DNA from: Diphasiastrum complanatum
Taxonomy: Eukaryota; Streptophyta; Lycopodiopsida; Lycopodiales; Lycopodiaceae
Assembly (NCBI GenBank): GCA_029204225.1
Contig: CM055113.1
Coordinates: 30,631,524-30,695,523, forward strand
Direction of reading: 5' to 3'
DNA: 64,000 bases
Below are positions 11,046 to 23,436 of the stretch, piece after piece. Positions within the stretch are counted from its first letter, which is position 1; each line of letters begins with the position of its first letter. The translations under genes were made by a program, and so were the position numbers. The notes under the pieces were generated by a model. The model ran no database searches, was not told the origin of the DNA, and worked only from the letters and a program-made list of their open reading frames with translations.

Positions 11046-13270
11046 GGGACACATTTTGGATCTTACTGAACTAAAATTCTTCACACCAACATTTTCAAAA
11101 GCCCAAGGTATCCATAAGGCCCATGAATGAGAAGTAGCAATGGCATACAGTACCTTGAAGGCATGTATCGCGAGAAGATCATCATGCCAAGAGATCCATA
11201 AGGTCCAGGAAAGCAATACATCATCTAAAAAGACATGATGAATGAGAGCAATAACAACAAATCTAGAAATGGTAGAGGCCCCAACGGAGAAATCATAGCT
11301 AAGATACTCATCGAGAAGGAGCTCACATGGATATACCAAAGCATCATAGGATGTGGCAAAAATGGATGGAGAATTCGATGACCCATTAGAACTAGTCACA
11401 AGTGCAATCCCAAAGTACAAAGTACACACTAGGCACACAAGTGAGGAATAGACAAATAGAAAAAGTGCAACCACATACCAAGGGCAGAGAGACCGCAACT
11501 AGGGAACTAACATTAGGAAGAGCATCAACTGAGCCCACTAGAACAACTGAAAGAAAAAATGCACTGGAAAGAGGAATAGCAAGCTTAGTTGATATACCAG
11601 AAGTAGAACAAGAAAAAAGATCCACATCATCAGTAGCAAGTGTTAGAGCAATATCCACCTGTAGCTGGGAATGAGTATCAAAGCACATGTGAGCAACACA
11701 GAAGTACAAGGCGACAACATCTCCAAACAATAACCAAGAAAGGAGAAAAAAATCTCTCAAGGTACTTTGATGGTCCAGGAACACCCGAAAAAAGTGGCAA
11801 CTCAGTAACATCATCAGAGACCAAGCGATATGGAACAACCATAAATGGCAGGGAAGTTGAAGATCATCTTGAAAAATAGTAGCTAGAATGGAGGCAATAA
11901 TGCAAGCTTTCAAGAGATGCCAAGCCTAACAATGAGCAACAATCCAAGAAACAGATAAAGAGCCACAAGCATAATAATGGAAACCAAGATATCCGCACCA
12001 GGGATGATCAATAATATGAAAAAACCAGCATCATGACCAAATGAAATCCAAGCTATATGTAATAACCAAAAATGCCAAATATCAAGTCTAGGTAAAAATG
12101 AATCAGTAGCATGAAAAGCCTCTAATGCATATAAGGCCCAAAAGTGTATACCATCGATATCGAATGTAACAAGCTTATATGTAGAAACACGAGGAGACTG
12201 AAGGGTACTTGTACACTCATCTAGAAAGATCCCAGCATATGAATACCCTCAATAAGTAATACTAACCATCTAGCAAATATCCTCAGATGGAAAATGTGCA
12301 ACGGTAAGAACCATAGGCGAATAAATCACACAAGGAACTGTAGAAATTTCATGAGGCAAATCACAAACCTCAAGCAGAGATCCATGGAATAAAGCTCAAG
12401 ATGATACAACCTGATCTCCAATAGTGAGGGAACCATCAACCATGGAAGCATGAAGAACCCCAAAGAAATCAACAGGAACATCGGCCATAACAAAATAAAG
12501 AGAAAGAGATATAGAAATCAATGTAAAACATATTGCACCAACCACCAAACCAGGAGGGATATTTGAAGTATGCACAAGAGCAATAGTAAAAACACCACCA
12601 GATGTATGACATCCGTATCAATGAAACCATGATTGACCACTGAACATGATATCTGTGAATCAAGGCATATAGGCGCAAGGCACTCAACATCACCCTGTAA
12701 ACCTAGAGCAACACCAAGGTACTCAGCATCAACCTGTAGAGCTGACTCTAACTCACTATGTGTATCTCTCTCAATCTGAGTCGATCACTATACAAGAAGA
12801 CTCAACACATATTGATATGTGTGACTCAGTCTCAATAGAACTATGTGACTCGACAATAGGACTTTGTGACGCGACAATAGAACTATATGTCTCAACAATA
12901 GGACTATGTGACTCTATCACTATCTCATGGCTATGTGAAGGATCACCTCACATGCAGAAGGTAAGGTAGAAAGAGTGTTAGCAAATAAAAGATCTTCTAG
13001 AAATATGCCCCATATGAGAGTAGGATGAGTGTGATGATAGATGGAATACCAAACTTTTGTATGACCATCTAACCACAAAGAACCCATCATGATTTTCATA
13101 ACATCCGAATATGAATAAGTGAAAAAATAATCCTCATAATTATTCACCCAATTGGTGAATTTGACAATGCCACAAGATGTTACAGTAGAGGAAAAACCGA
13201 AATACTTAGGAAAAGAGAAATGTGTCATCATTTTGTCATTTTTTAACCAAAACAAAAAACGAATAAAGAA
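11046..13270. other. Unassigned 2.2-kb stretch without recognisable genes
   Basis: Minus-strand frames of up to 173 codons (11,392-11,913; 11,031-11,498; 12,920-13,255) are hydrophobic and show no motif I recognise. Overlapping plus-strand frames look equally random. A 21-bp tandem repeat sits at about 12,829-12,915. The stretch is absent from copy B and is probably decayed transposon or insertion sequence, but this is not shown. Confidence 0.4.
12829..12915. repeat. 21-bp minisatellite, about four units
   Basis: Imperfect units of the type CTCGACAATAGGACTTTGTGA follow each other with a 21-bp period. As 21 is a multiple of three, the repeat stays open and reads as a short CDSTIGL-like peptide repeat, without other support for coding. 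Confidence 0.7.
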
Positions 13271-13613
13271 AATGGAATCATCATTTATAGTTGGAAAAAA
13301 AAGAATTCATAATGACTTTTCCACTATTTAAAATACAAGTTTTTCATTTATGCTTCAAGATTTGGTTTGCAGCTCACAATTTTGCCATGAATTTATGTCG
13401 ATTTTATTTTTTTTACCATATGTACTTTAAACTTAGAGCTGGTGACCCACATAATCGTCTTTCGAAAGATTATAGTGTTTGAAATATAAGATGGATCATA
13501 TGATATAAATTTAACTGAGAAACAAGTTCAATTCAAAATATGAAAGTAAAGACCATCTAAAGAATACAAATCACAAGTATGTCGCACCCATCCATCATTA
13601 GAAGGCTCAAGAG

Positions 13614-13655
<42 letters not shown>

Positions 13656-13686
13656 ACCAACCACACACATACACACACACACACAC
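13614..13686. repeat. Poly-C tract of about 42 bases followed by an (AC)n run
   Basis: A homopolymer of about 42 C runs from 13,614 to 13,655, then a short bridge and an (AC)n repeat to about 13,686. The complementary strand is poly-G. Exact length may be affected by sequencing error. Confidence 0.85.
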
Positions 13687-13689
13687 CTC

Positions 13690-14614
13690 CCCTTCTCAAT
13701 GATGTTAAGGAAGATGTTCATTGACTTACAAAAGGAGACCAGTCACATCCACTTTACAATGCTTTAGTCAAAAAGTTCTTTTTTAATGAATCCATGATAC
13801 ATAACTTCAATGAAGCTTTCAATGTCTATAAACACTCCAAAATTGATATTGATTTATCCTATTTCTTTTAACATATGCATTGTAGAATTCAAAAGGATGA
13901 AATTGAAAGGATGTCAATATCCAAGACTCATAAGCAAGAAGCAAGTCAAGACAGTTCTACTATCAAGCTAGAAGAGTCCAAGACTAAAAAAGGGCCCAAA
14001 TGGACTTCGAGTACCTAGAGTTATGAGGGACCCGAGAATAGGAAGGGACCCATGTGTTTAGAGAGGTATTCAAGGCTAGGAAGGGGTGTCGATGTTTTTA
14101 TAAAGGTTCTTGAGGGTAAGCAAGATTCCTTACTAAAGGCTACTTGGAATGGTCCCTATTGTTAAGAGAGGGAACCAAGTGCCTAGGAGGGTAATATTGG
14201 ATGCAAGCAATGGAAATATGATCAATCAAATAGATTTGAAGCCAAACTAGAGCATGCAACAAGTCTTTGGAGAATTCTACACTTTGATCGAATAAATAAT
14301 GTCTATGTCTTCAATCAGTTGTTAAGGAAAACAAAGGATTTGTGCAAGTGAATTTTTTTGTAAAATCTTAGCAAGAGTGAAAAATAAATAAATTAATAAC
14401 CTTACAAATCAAATGGAAGGTCTAGAGAAGAATACATGGGGGCGTGTAAATTTCCACTTGCATAAAAAATGCATTAGAAGAAAAAATAGATCCACTTGAA
14501 AAAAAATAGTCTTTTTGCAAATGTTTCCTATAAGCAAAGGATTAGCATTCTCTCCAAATTCTCCACAAGTTTTTCTATTTGAAATGGCAGACTTCTATCA
14601 TTAAGGGAAAATTA

Positions 14615-14678
<64 letters not shown>

Positions 14679-15430
14679 CCAAGCTATGGAATGTTGAAAA
14701 TACGCGACCCTCACGAATGGAATCTTAAAAAAAAGATGGTGCTTGTAAATTAATTTTTTTCAAGGGAGAGTATTACCTTGGGGACTCATATGCATACTTC
14801 TACACTCAATTGAAGATCTTATGGATAAGGGTAGCTGGTATGAGAAAGTGCATCCTCCAAAATTATGCAAAAAAGTTCTAGCTTGAATTTCTTTTTTGAA
14901 CTTTATTTTAGCAAAGGGCTTGGCTTGGCTTGTAAGTTGTTGTAGGATGTCCCATCTTCTTGTTTGTAATATTATTCTTGTAAGTCTTGAGTTGTTGATC
15001 TTTGACCCACAAGGTTGTAGGTTTTTATGGTTCTTCTGGAATCATAATGATGATCTTTGAATCATTGTTGCTTATGGGACCCAAGGAGGGGACCTACCAA
15101 CAATACATGTATTGGGTTTCATTCATAAGCACATAAGTTTTGGATCACTCTATAGGAACCCCACACATGTTTGATCATTTATTAGTGGCATCACATGTTT
15201 TTGAATAGTTATTCTTTTACACACACATGGTAAGAAGGACATGACATGTACTATTAGATCATGTACAATTCTAAGGCACACTAATCTCCTTTCTAAATAC
15301 ATATGCAAAGGGTTCCTTTGAGATGTACCCTTATAAAGTGCATTCATTCGTGAGCTGGACGTAGTAAAGACTTGGAAGGGCTCCATAAAAGTTTTCATAA
15401 AGTTTCATGAATCATAAAACATGTCATAAC

Positions 15431-15506
<76 letters not shown>

Positions 15507-16571
15507 GTGAGTTTTGCCACTTTGTGTAGCATCAATCATCCTTTACATAAATAAAACTTTCCATTGGGTCATCCACCGAATAAAGATGGCTTGGCTGTTG
15601 GCCTAACAGCCTCGCCATGTTCTTATGTTTGAACTTAGGATTTTGAAGGTAGGATTTGCCAATGGAAAGGTTGGTAGGAATTTAATTCCCCCATTCATAA
15701 TACACAAATCTTCCTTGATCTAAATAAGAAACTCATGTGAAGGAGCAAGAGTTCATTCTGTGGAGAAACTTGTAATGAGATTAAAAACTTGTCATGCAAA
15801 TAAAAATGAGCTCCTAGTCCACTAAACAAGAAGGGAAAACTATTAAAGGTTACCTGCAAGAAGGTATATATCAAAAGTAGTATCACTTTATACAACATGT
15901 ACATTGTACAACATATTGGGTCCTGTTGTTCCTCCCATATGGGTCTTCAAGCCAAACGAACTCCTCCCATCCAACCCTGGCTACAGTTCTGGAGACACTA
16001 TTTCTATTTTTTATTTGATTTGCTTCCTTTTTTGAGTGCATATATGTGATGAAATCTTTGTTATGCACATACAAATCCGGAGCTTGTAACAGGAAGCATC
16101 CGAACCAAGCCATGATGGACCTCATCCTCCACCTATATAGTTTCCTGGCAATAACGCCTACGTGCAGCTTGCACCAAGTGAAGTTGGTGTGATGCTCAAG
16201 TATCATCTGCTTTGGATTGCCATATACGTACAATATAAAATGCGTTTCAATTTTGCTGCTTCGTCGTTGTAAGCATTGGCCTATGACAGTATAAAGGCGT
16301 TCTGAATCTATTGATCGAACTAGCTGGTATCGCTGTAATCCATGGCTTACATAAAGTAGTTTCTATCTTGCATGTTTTTGTTTGCCTATAAAGCTGACCA
16401 GATGGAAGTGAAGAAGGGATTGCAGGCCACATTCGCAGATTACATACAAGGTGCTAGCTGCTTGTTATATATTGACGCATCGATATTGATACGTAGCAGT
16501 AGGATGCTGCAGCTCAGATCCCGTGGAAGCTTTTGTATATGAGTATGTATAGTACGTCCTCTTCTTTGAGG
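13690..16571. other. Intergenic stretch with two (GA)n arrays
   Basis: No gene was recognised. A (GA)n run of about 55 bp lies at 14,618-14,673 and another of about 70 bp at 15,433-15,503. Frames of 60-116 codons are scattered and unsupported. The last few hundred bases, next to the stop codon of the transporter gene, probably include its 3' untranslated region; this is inference from position only. Confidence 0.5.
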
Positions 16572-19051
16572 TTAACAATTTTCTGGCAAACTTGTGAAGC
16601 GTTCACTTGAATATCTGGATATTTGGTCATTTGACAACCTGGACAATCTCTCACTTGATAATCTTGGCAATTGGAGACTAGACATGCGTCTCGAACCTCT
16701 AGAAGATACATCACTATTTGGGTCGGGCCTCATGGGAGGTGCGATGATATCAAATGAAAGACGCAAAGTTCTCGATCTCACTGGAAGTTCAACATCGTCC
16801 GCTACTTTTGAAGCCATGATCTGCCGCTCTCTCTCTTGGCCCCAAATTAAAAGGTAGAGTCCCAGAATAACAAGAACTCCGCCGATTACGCTGCACCACC
16901 AAACGATAAGCCAATACAAATTAGTAAAGTGTAAATAGATTCCGTGGTTGATTAGGTAATAAGAAGAGAAAAGCACAAACTGGAAAAAATGTTTTGCACA
17001 TACTGGATTATAGGAAACCTAAGAGTGCAGTACCTGTCAAGATCCGAATGTTTCAACTTTCAACTACAGTACCTTTCAGAATATTATGGAAATTGCATGT
17101 GGTAAAAGCTCTGTGCCTCACCTTCCCAAGTGTAGTGTCTCTTTCAAAAAAACGAAACTAAGGATCGTCGTGACAACTGTTTCGAGGGGCTGATATGCAG
17201 CTACTATGACTGGTCCTCCTTTGTAAACGCCCCAAGATTGTATACCGGAGACAAGACCGGATGCAATTATTCCCTGGAAACATGTTGACAAGGAACTGCT
17301 GAACAAGATACTTCATACAACAGTACTTGACGTTCAATCGATGATTTCAAATTATTATGGTAACTGTTCACTGTTCATTCAGTGTTGACTCTAGGTGCTA
17401 GACAACAAAAACTTTAGGTCTATGAATTATTACTGCGTATACGATGCTTATAATCTCAGATGCACTTGTAGGTGCCCACTTAGAGCGTTCTGGCTCGTAG
17501 ATAACTCCAAGTATTGGTAGCTGAAGTACACTGAAAAAGCATGACAAGGCAGCAAGGGAAACTGGGGCAGGATATTTTTGTAGTGCAGGCACCTGCAGCT
17601 TACACATGCGTCATTAGCGTCTGTACGAATAGGACTTGATACATTGATAATACTTTTAATTCCTGCATACTGGAACAGATAAGTAGCATGAGTTACCTTT
17701 AAATAGCTTTCATGGCATTCTAACGAGAATATAGCTAACCTGCATGATTAGGAATAAGGCGAAGGCGATGCAGGACACCACAAGGAATATGGCGCCAAGT
17801 TGCCAGGATTGCATCGTGACGTGGATGGATCCTATAATAGTGATCGTTTGCAAAGAGTTGTTGACAAGTGATTGCTGAGACTTTACCTCAGGTATGTGCA
17901 ATATTGTTATCTTGCTTTTAAGGACAGCTGGGCCTCTGTAGATCGATAGAACCACTGAACCACAAATGGCCAAAGCAGTGCCAACCACTTTTGCTTGTCC
18001 ATCCAATTTTCGGATACGTAACTTCTCCATCCTGCTAAGAGCGACGTAATGCACTATGACGATGAATATTCATAGAAACTTATTGATAGATATATCAAAG
18101 TTAAAATGTCTCTTAAATAGAAATTGTTAACTTCAACAAAAAGGTTGTACAAAGAGCATCAAATGGATAATCTAATGCGATGTGTTCCAACTTCTTATAA
18201 CTCTTCAATACAAAAGGTAACACAATTCTGTACCTGCATAATACAGCAATAATGAACGTGAAAACAGGAGTGGTGTTTCTCATTGCGGAAGCAAATATTG
18301 GCGATGTGTACCTCAAGCCTTCCAAGTAACATAACTGATTAACAGTAACTCTACAAAACAAAAACACACACGTTCAAACTTTGGAGGCATTTGTCTCCAG
18401 CAACCTGCGGAGGCTTCTATGTCTTTGTTTTATTGGTAGATACAGAAACAAATTAGACAAAAAAAAATTTCACTTGAAACTAGGTTAACGTAGCTTACCC
18501 GATAAATCCAAGGAAAAAAAAGAGGCAAACGATGCGGAAGGTCAATCTTGGTCTTTGGCCTCTGCATGCAGGATAAATGAAGCTGTAAGTTGAACGTGAA
18601 TAAGACCAGCTGGGCTGTAGAAATTCTTTGTACTTTTGGGAATTTAGTTACAAACAGCTGGTGTTGCAACGCATATTAACTACCCTCGCGTAGTGCAGTT
18701 TCTTATTAGACAATGTTTAGTTAAAAATTTACAGGATTATACTCATTTCTGTCGATGTCTGATTTCTAAGTTTTCTCGGCTGAAATTCAGTAGAACGCCC
18801 CGCCGTTGTTTCCTGCAGCTCTCAATCAATATGATCAAAACATACCTTTCCAGGAAAAACCCTGACACTCCTAGCAGTAGACTGGCGATAACGTTCCTGT
18901 AAAAGGAGAAGGCGATTCTACCAGCACCTTTAATTAAAGCAACTCGAGACAGTATCTCAAAGCCTGCAAATGCCAGCTGCGCCATGACCAAAGCTGCATG
19001 GAGTTTGAAGACATCGGATAGTTGGCAACCACAAAGCGGCTTTAGTTTCAT
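16572..19051 (-). CDS. WAT1-related EamA/DMT-family transporter, copy A (7 exons)
   Basis: Plant WAT1/nodulin MtN21-type membrane transporter of the drug/metabolite transporter superfamily. Such proteins have about ten membrane segments and two EamA domains; the substrate cannot be told here. Minus-strand exons: 19,051-18,846; 18,561-18,499; 18,350-18,234; 18,031-17,740; 17,592-17,434; 17,273-17,122; 16,890-16,572. All introns have GT/AG ends, and phases agree through 1,308 nt (435 aa). Family marks are SFYRN in exon 1, NQLCYLEGLRYTSPIFASAM (exon 3), SVVLSIYRGP (exon 4), and ASGLVSGIQSWGVYKGGPVI and YQPLETVV (exon 6; 152 bp). EamA-1 spans about residues 18-155 and EamA-2 about 205-345. The Ser/Arg-rich tail of about 75 residues is long for the family. 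The start is the first ATG of the open exon; Met23 is an alternative. The 53,329-50,766 copy is damaged, so this is the functional candidate. Confidence 0.88.
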
Positions 19052-20400
19052 TGCTGCAATTAGGGAGTTTTGTCGCCTGTGGAAATGTTATAATCAAGCT
19101 ACAAAGCAGAGGAATTTTCAAACTCACACCATATCCATGAAAACAGCAGCTAATCCAAACCTAGAACAGTTTTGATCCATGCTGGCAGCTCTACAGCTGA
19201 CAAAATTATTACCCGGACCAATCCTTTTATTGGAAAAGCACAGGCTAGCTTCTGTATATAGATGTTGACTTCATAACAAACCTTTCTGCGAGCTTTACTC
19301 TTTTCAAATTTTCCGCGTTGTACGTCGATTGCACTTTTTATCACTATCGATATGAAGGCGTCGATGTCGGACTGCAGGCTCCGAAGAGGAGGACAATACC
19401 TGAGGTTTGAGCGAGTGGATTATGAAGGCATTGCTCTTGGCGTGTGCAGATGCATGGGCTCCCAAATTCCAAATGAATTAATAGGAGAAGATATGCAGTA
19501 TAGTTTCTCGCTCCCGGTCTTTATTCATGATGAGACTCACTTTCTTTGGCAACTTTAAAACAATTCAACCACAAGTCAAACAATGGAAAAAATCTGCAAA
19601 AATCTGAACACCGGAAAAGAACTATATTACCAGCCGAATTGCTCATGTCACCTCGTTGTTCTGCACAAACAAACACTCCAACGTGGCGTCTGTGATCACC
19701 ACTGCTGTCATCAATATGCAACCCAAGCAAAAAGTATAAAATCCTATAAACAAGCCACAAAAGTCCGGGGGGGCTGGTGCTGATCCAATCTGCTGGCAAT
19801 GCAGTTGTAACTTGTGGTGGTGGTGCCATGGATGGAACTGGGATCGATCATCGGGGACGTGAGAAGGCCATACAATATTAGACACGCAAGAAAGAGCGAT
19901 GGATCGTCAAAGAAAGATTGTGAAGCTGCCTGCCTGCCTGATCGATTTGGGCTGCACTAGGGGCACTAGTACTAGGGCCTCATTAAAGAGTAGGGCCCAG
20001 AAAAAATTTACGACCCATTACCATCATCCATAGTTCATCTCGATCATCATCATTCATGACGCTCCTCTCCTTCGACCATACTATTGCTATCATTCATTCA
20101 GTGTTTCAGTGTTTAGTGCTCACACGCCCACCTTGTTGAAATTTTACACGCATTGTTGCCCTTCACGCCATTTCAACATGACGTCTCTCTAAAGTTAACG
20201 CCCGTCGTTGAAATTTGACGTCCCATGACGTTTGTTTTTAGTAAAGCTCTCACGCCGTTCATTCCAAAATTTGCCTTGCTAACATATTCCTCCATCTTTA
20301 ATTCAAGTATGAAAACTACATATTCTGATTTTAGAGTGACTTGGCTTTATTGAAGCACATTCTTTTTATATACACACACATACCCATATACATGTATGTA
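19052..20400. promoter_or_regulatory. Upstream region of the WAT1-like gene, copy A
   Basis: No convincing coding exon was seen upstream of the start codon. The frames present (for example 19,352-19,558 plus and 19,521-19,829 minus) are kept in copy B, but so is all the DNA around them, so this does not support coding. Three TGACG motifs (20,179-20,183; 20,216-20,220; 20,226-20,230) lie within 52 bp, about 1.15 kb upstream of the ATG. They resemble a bZIP/as-1-type cluster. No clear TATA box was assigned. Confidence 0.35.
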
Positions 20401-20611
20401 TCTATATATAATAAAACTATGTTAGAGAGAGAATGTGTGTTTGCTGTAAAAATGTCACGTTTTGCCGGCAAAAAATGTCACCTATTTGCAAAAAAAGAAA
20501 AGCTAAATAGGTTTTAAAACAATGGTAAAAAAAACACAATCTCCAAAAATATAAAAACACTTTTTGTGGGTAAGTGCTCATCGCCCGTCATCGACGTCCA
20601 CAACCAACTAG
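20401..20611 (+). mobile_element. Short Helitron-like element, plus orientation, copy A
   Basis: This 211-bp unit begins TC (TCTATATATAATAAAAC) after a flanking A and ends CTAG before a flanking T. A short hairpin (CGTC-ATC-GACG, 20,586-20,596) lies 11 nt before the CTAG. TC start, 3' hairpin, CTRR end and insertion between A and T are the known hallmarks of Helitrons. The body contains repeated ATGTCAC/TTTGC motifs and has no coding capacity. The same 211-bp unit is at 54,680-54,890. Confidence 0.65.
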
Positions 20612-20648
20612 TGAGCACTTACCCACAAAAAGTGTTTATATATATAGA

Positions 20649-20878
20649 CTAGTTCTTGTGCCCGTCGATGACGGGCAATGGGCATTTACCCACAAAAAGT
20701 GTTTATATATTTTCGGAGGTTGTGTTTTTTTTTATCATGTTTTCAAAACCTATTTAGCTTTTCCTTTTGCAAATGGGTGACATTTTTTGCCGGCAAAGCG
20801 TGACATTTTTGCTAGCAAAAGTGTGACATTTTTTACAGCACATCACACATTCTCTCTCTAAAATAGTTTTATACTATA
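20649..20878 (-). mobile_element. Short Helitron-like element, minus orientation, copy A
   Basis: On the minus strand this is a relative of the 20,401-20,611 unit placed tail to tail with it, so the two form a large inverted repeat. The 3' end is CTAG (20,649-20,652), preceded by a perfect 6-bp-stem hairpin CCCGTC-GAT-GACGGG (20,661-20,675). The 5' end near 20,878 has lost a clear TC. The inverted arrangement could also be read as a foldback/MITE element, but the hairpin plus CTAG end favours Helitrons. Confidence 0.6.
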
Positions 20879-20905
20879 CTAGTAAAGAGTGCGTCGTTGA
20901 CGGAC
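20879..20905 (-). other. Additional Helitron-like 3' terminus facing the GA array
   Basis: On the minus strand a hairpin CGTC-AAC-GACG (20,892-20,902) is followed by CTAG (20,879-20,882) and a flanking T. The copy at 55,353-55,379 has a better 5-bp stem. It would be the 3' end of a separate element lying to the right, possibly including the GA arrays. No 5' end was found. Confidence 0.45.
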
Positions 20906-21094
20906 AATGGTGGCTGATCTAGGTGGCGGCGATTTGGAAATTCAGTATATCATTGACGGACGTTGATTTTCTAATCTAGGTGGTGGTGGTCCCTATGCGG
21001 CCTAATTGCGATCCTTACACGGCGGCCTTATGCGGCCTAAATGCGGTCCCTATGCGGCCTAAATGTGGTCCTTGCAGTGAGGTTACGGTTCATG

Positions 21095-22799
<1,705 letters not shown>

Positions 22800-23436
22800 T
22801 GTGAAAGATTTCAGATCCTTAAGATCCAATCTACTTGAATGATCTTTGGTTAGAAAGAGAAATACACTACCAATTTCACCAATGTAGAAAAATCAGCATC
22901 TACACACAATTTGAGATGCAAACACTAATAGAACTTGATCAAACTTGAATGAAATGATTATGTACTGTTGCTGTCCGTACAAAACCAGCAAGCTATTGTA
23001 TTTCACACGTGTGGATCCAAAAATAGCCAATATAGATCATTCTACACATAGAATTGCAAGCAATCACCAAGATAGTGCACCAATGGATAGTAGAACCCAA
23101 GAGAACCATGTATAAGCATGAAATGAGATAGAGAAGAGAGAAGATGACTCTCTCCATGAGTTACATCCCCAAACCCTATTTGGCCACTTGGCTTTCCCAC
23201 CAAAATGCTAACCCTACCAATTTTGGGTCTAGATTCAATGTACCCAACTTATTCAAATTGAATCTACTCAAACTCGCATACTATCTTTCCCACACTTTCA
23301 AAAAGTGTTTATTCAAATGAAATTTAGACTAATGAACTTTGAAAAGTCAACCTCTAAGTCTAAAGCAAGTTTTGGCCTCAATATGCCAAATATGGAAATA
23401 TTGCAAAATGTGATGAAACTAGTTGAATCTTTAAAA
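22800..23436 (-). repeat. 3' LTR of the copia element
   Basis: This is a 637-bp LTR. Its inner start (at 23,436, read on the minus strand) has changed from TGTG to TTTT compared with the outer LTR end at 28,494, which removes the canonical TG. As a result the last coding frame runs on about 60 bp into the LTR. It contains the sequence missing from the 5' LTR. Confidence 0.85.

Noticed and set aside
11392-11913. 173-codon hydrophobic minus-strand frame as a membrane protein gene
   Set aside because: Composition is irregular, opposing frames are equally long, and no family motif or splice context was seen.
18430-18669. 79-codon minus-strand frame as the exon 2 reading frame of the transporter
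   Set aside because: The family sequence is in the next frame (RLTFRIVCLFFFLGFIG), which also gives consistent splice phases.
19352-19558. 68-codon frame identical in both copies upstream of the transporter
   Set aside because: The surrounding non-coding DNA is just as conserved, so identity gives no support for coding.
20401-20878. A single MITE with terminal inverted repeats
   Set aside because: No flanking target duplication was found, whereas each half has its own TC/CTAG end and hairpin between A and T. Kept as an alternative.
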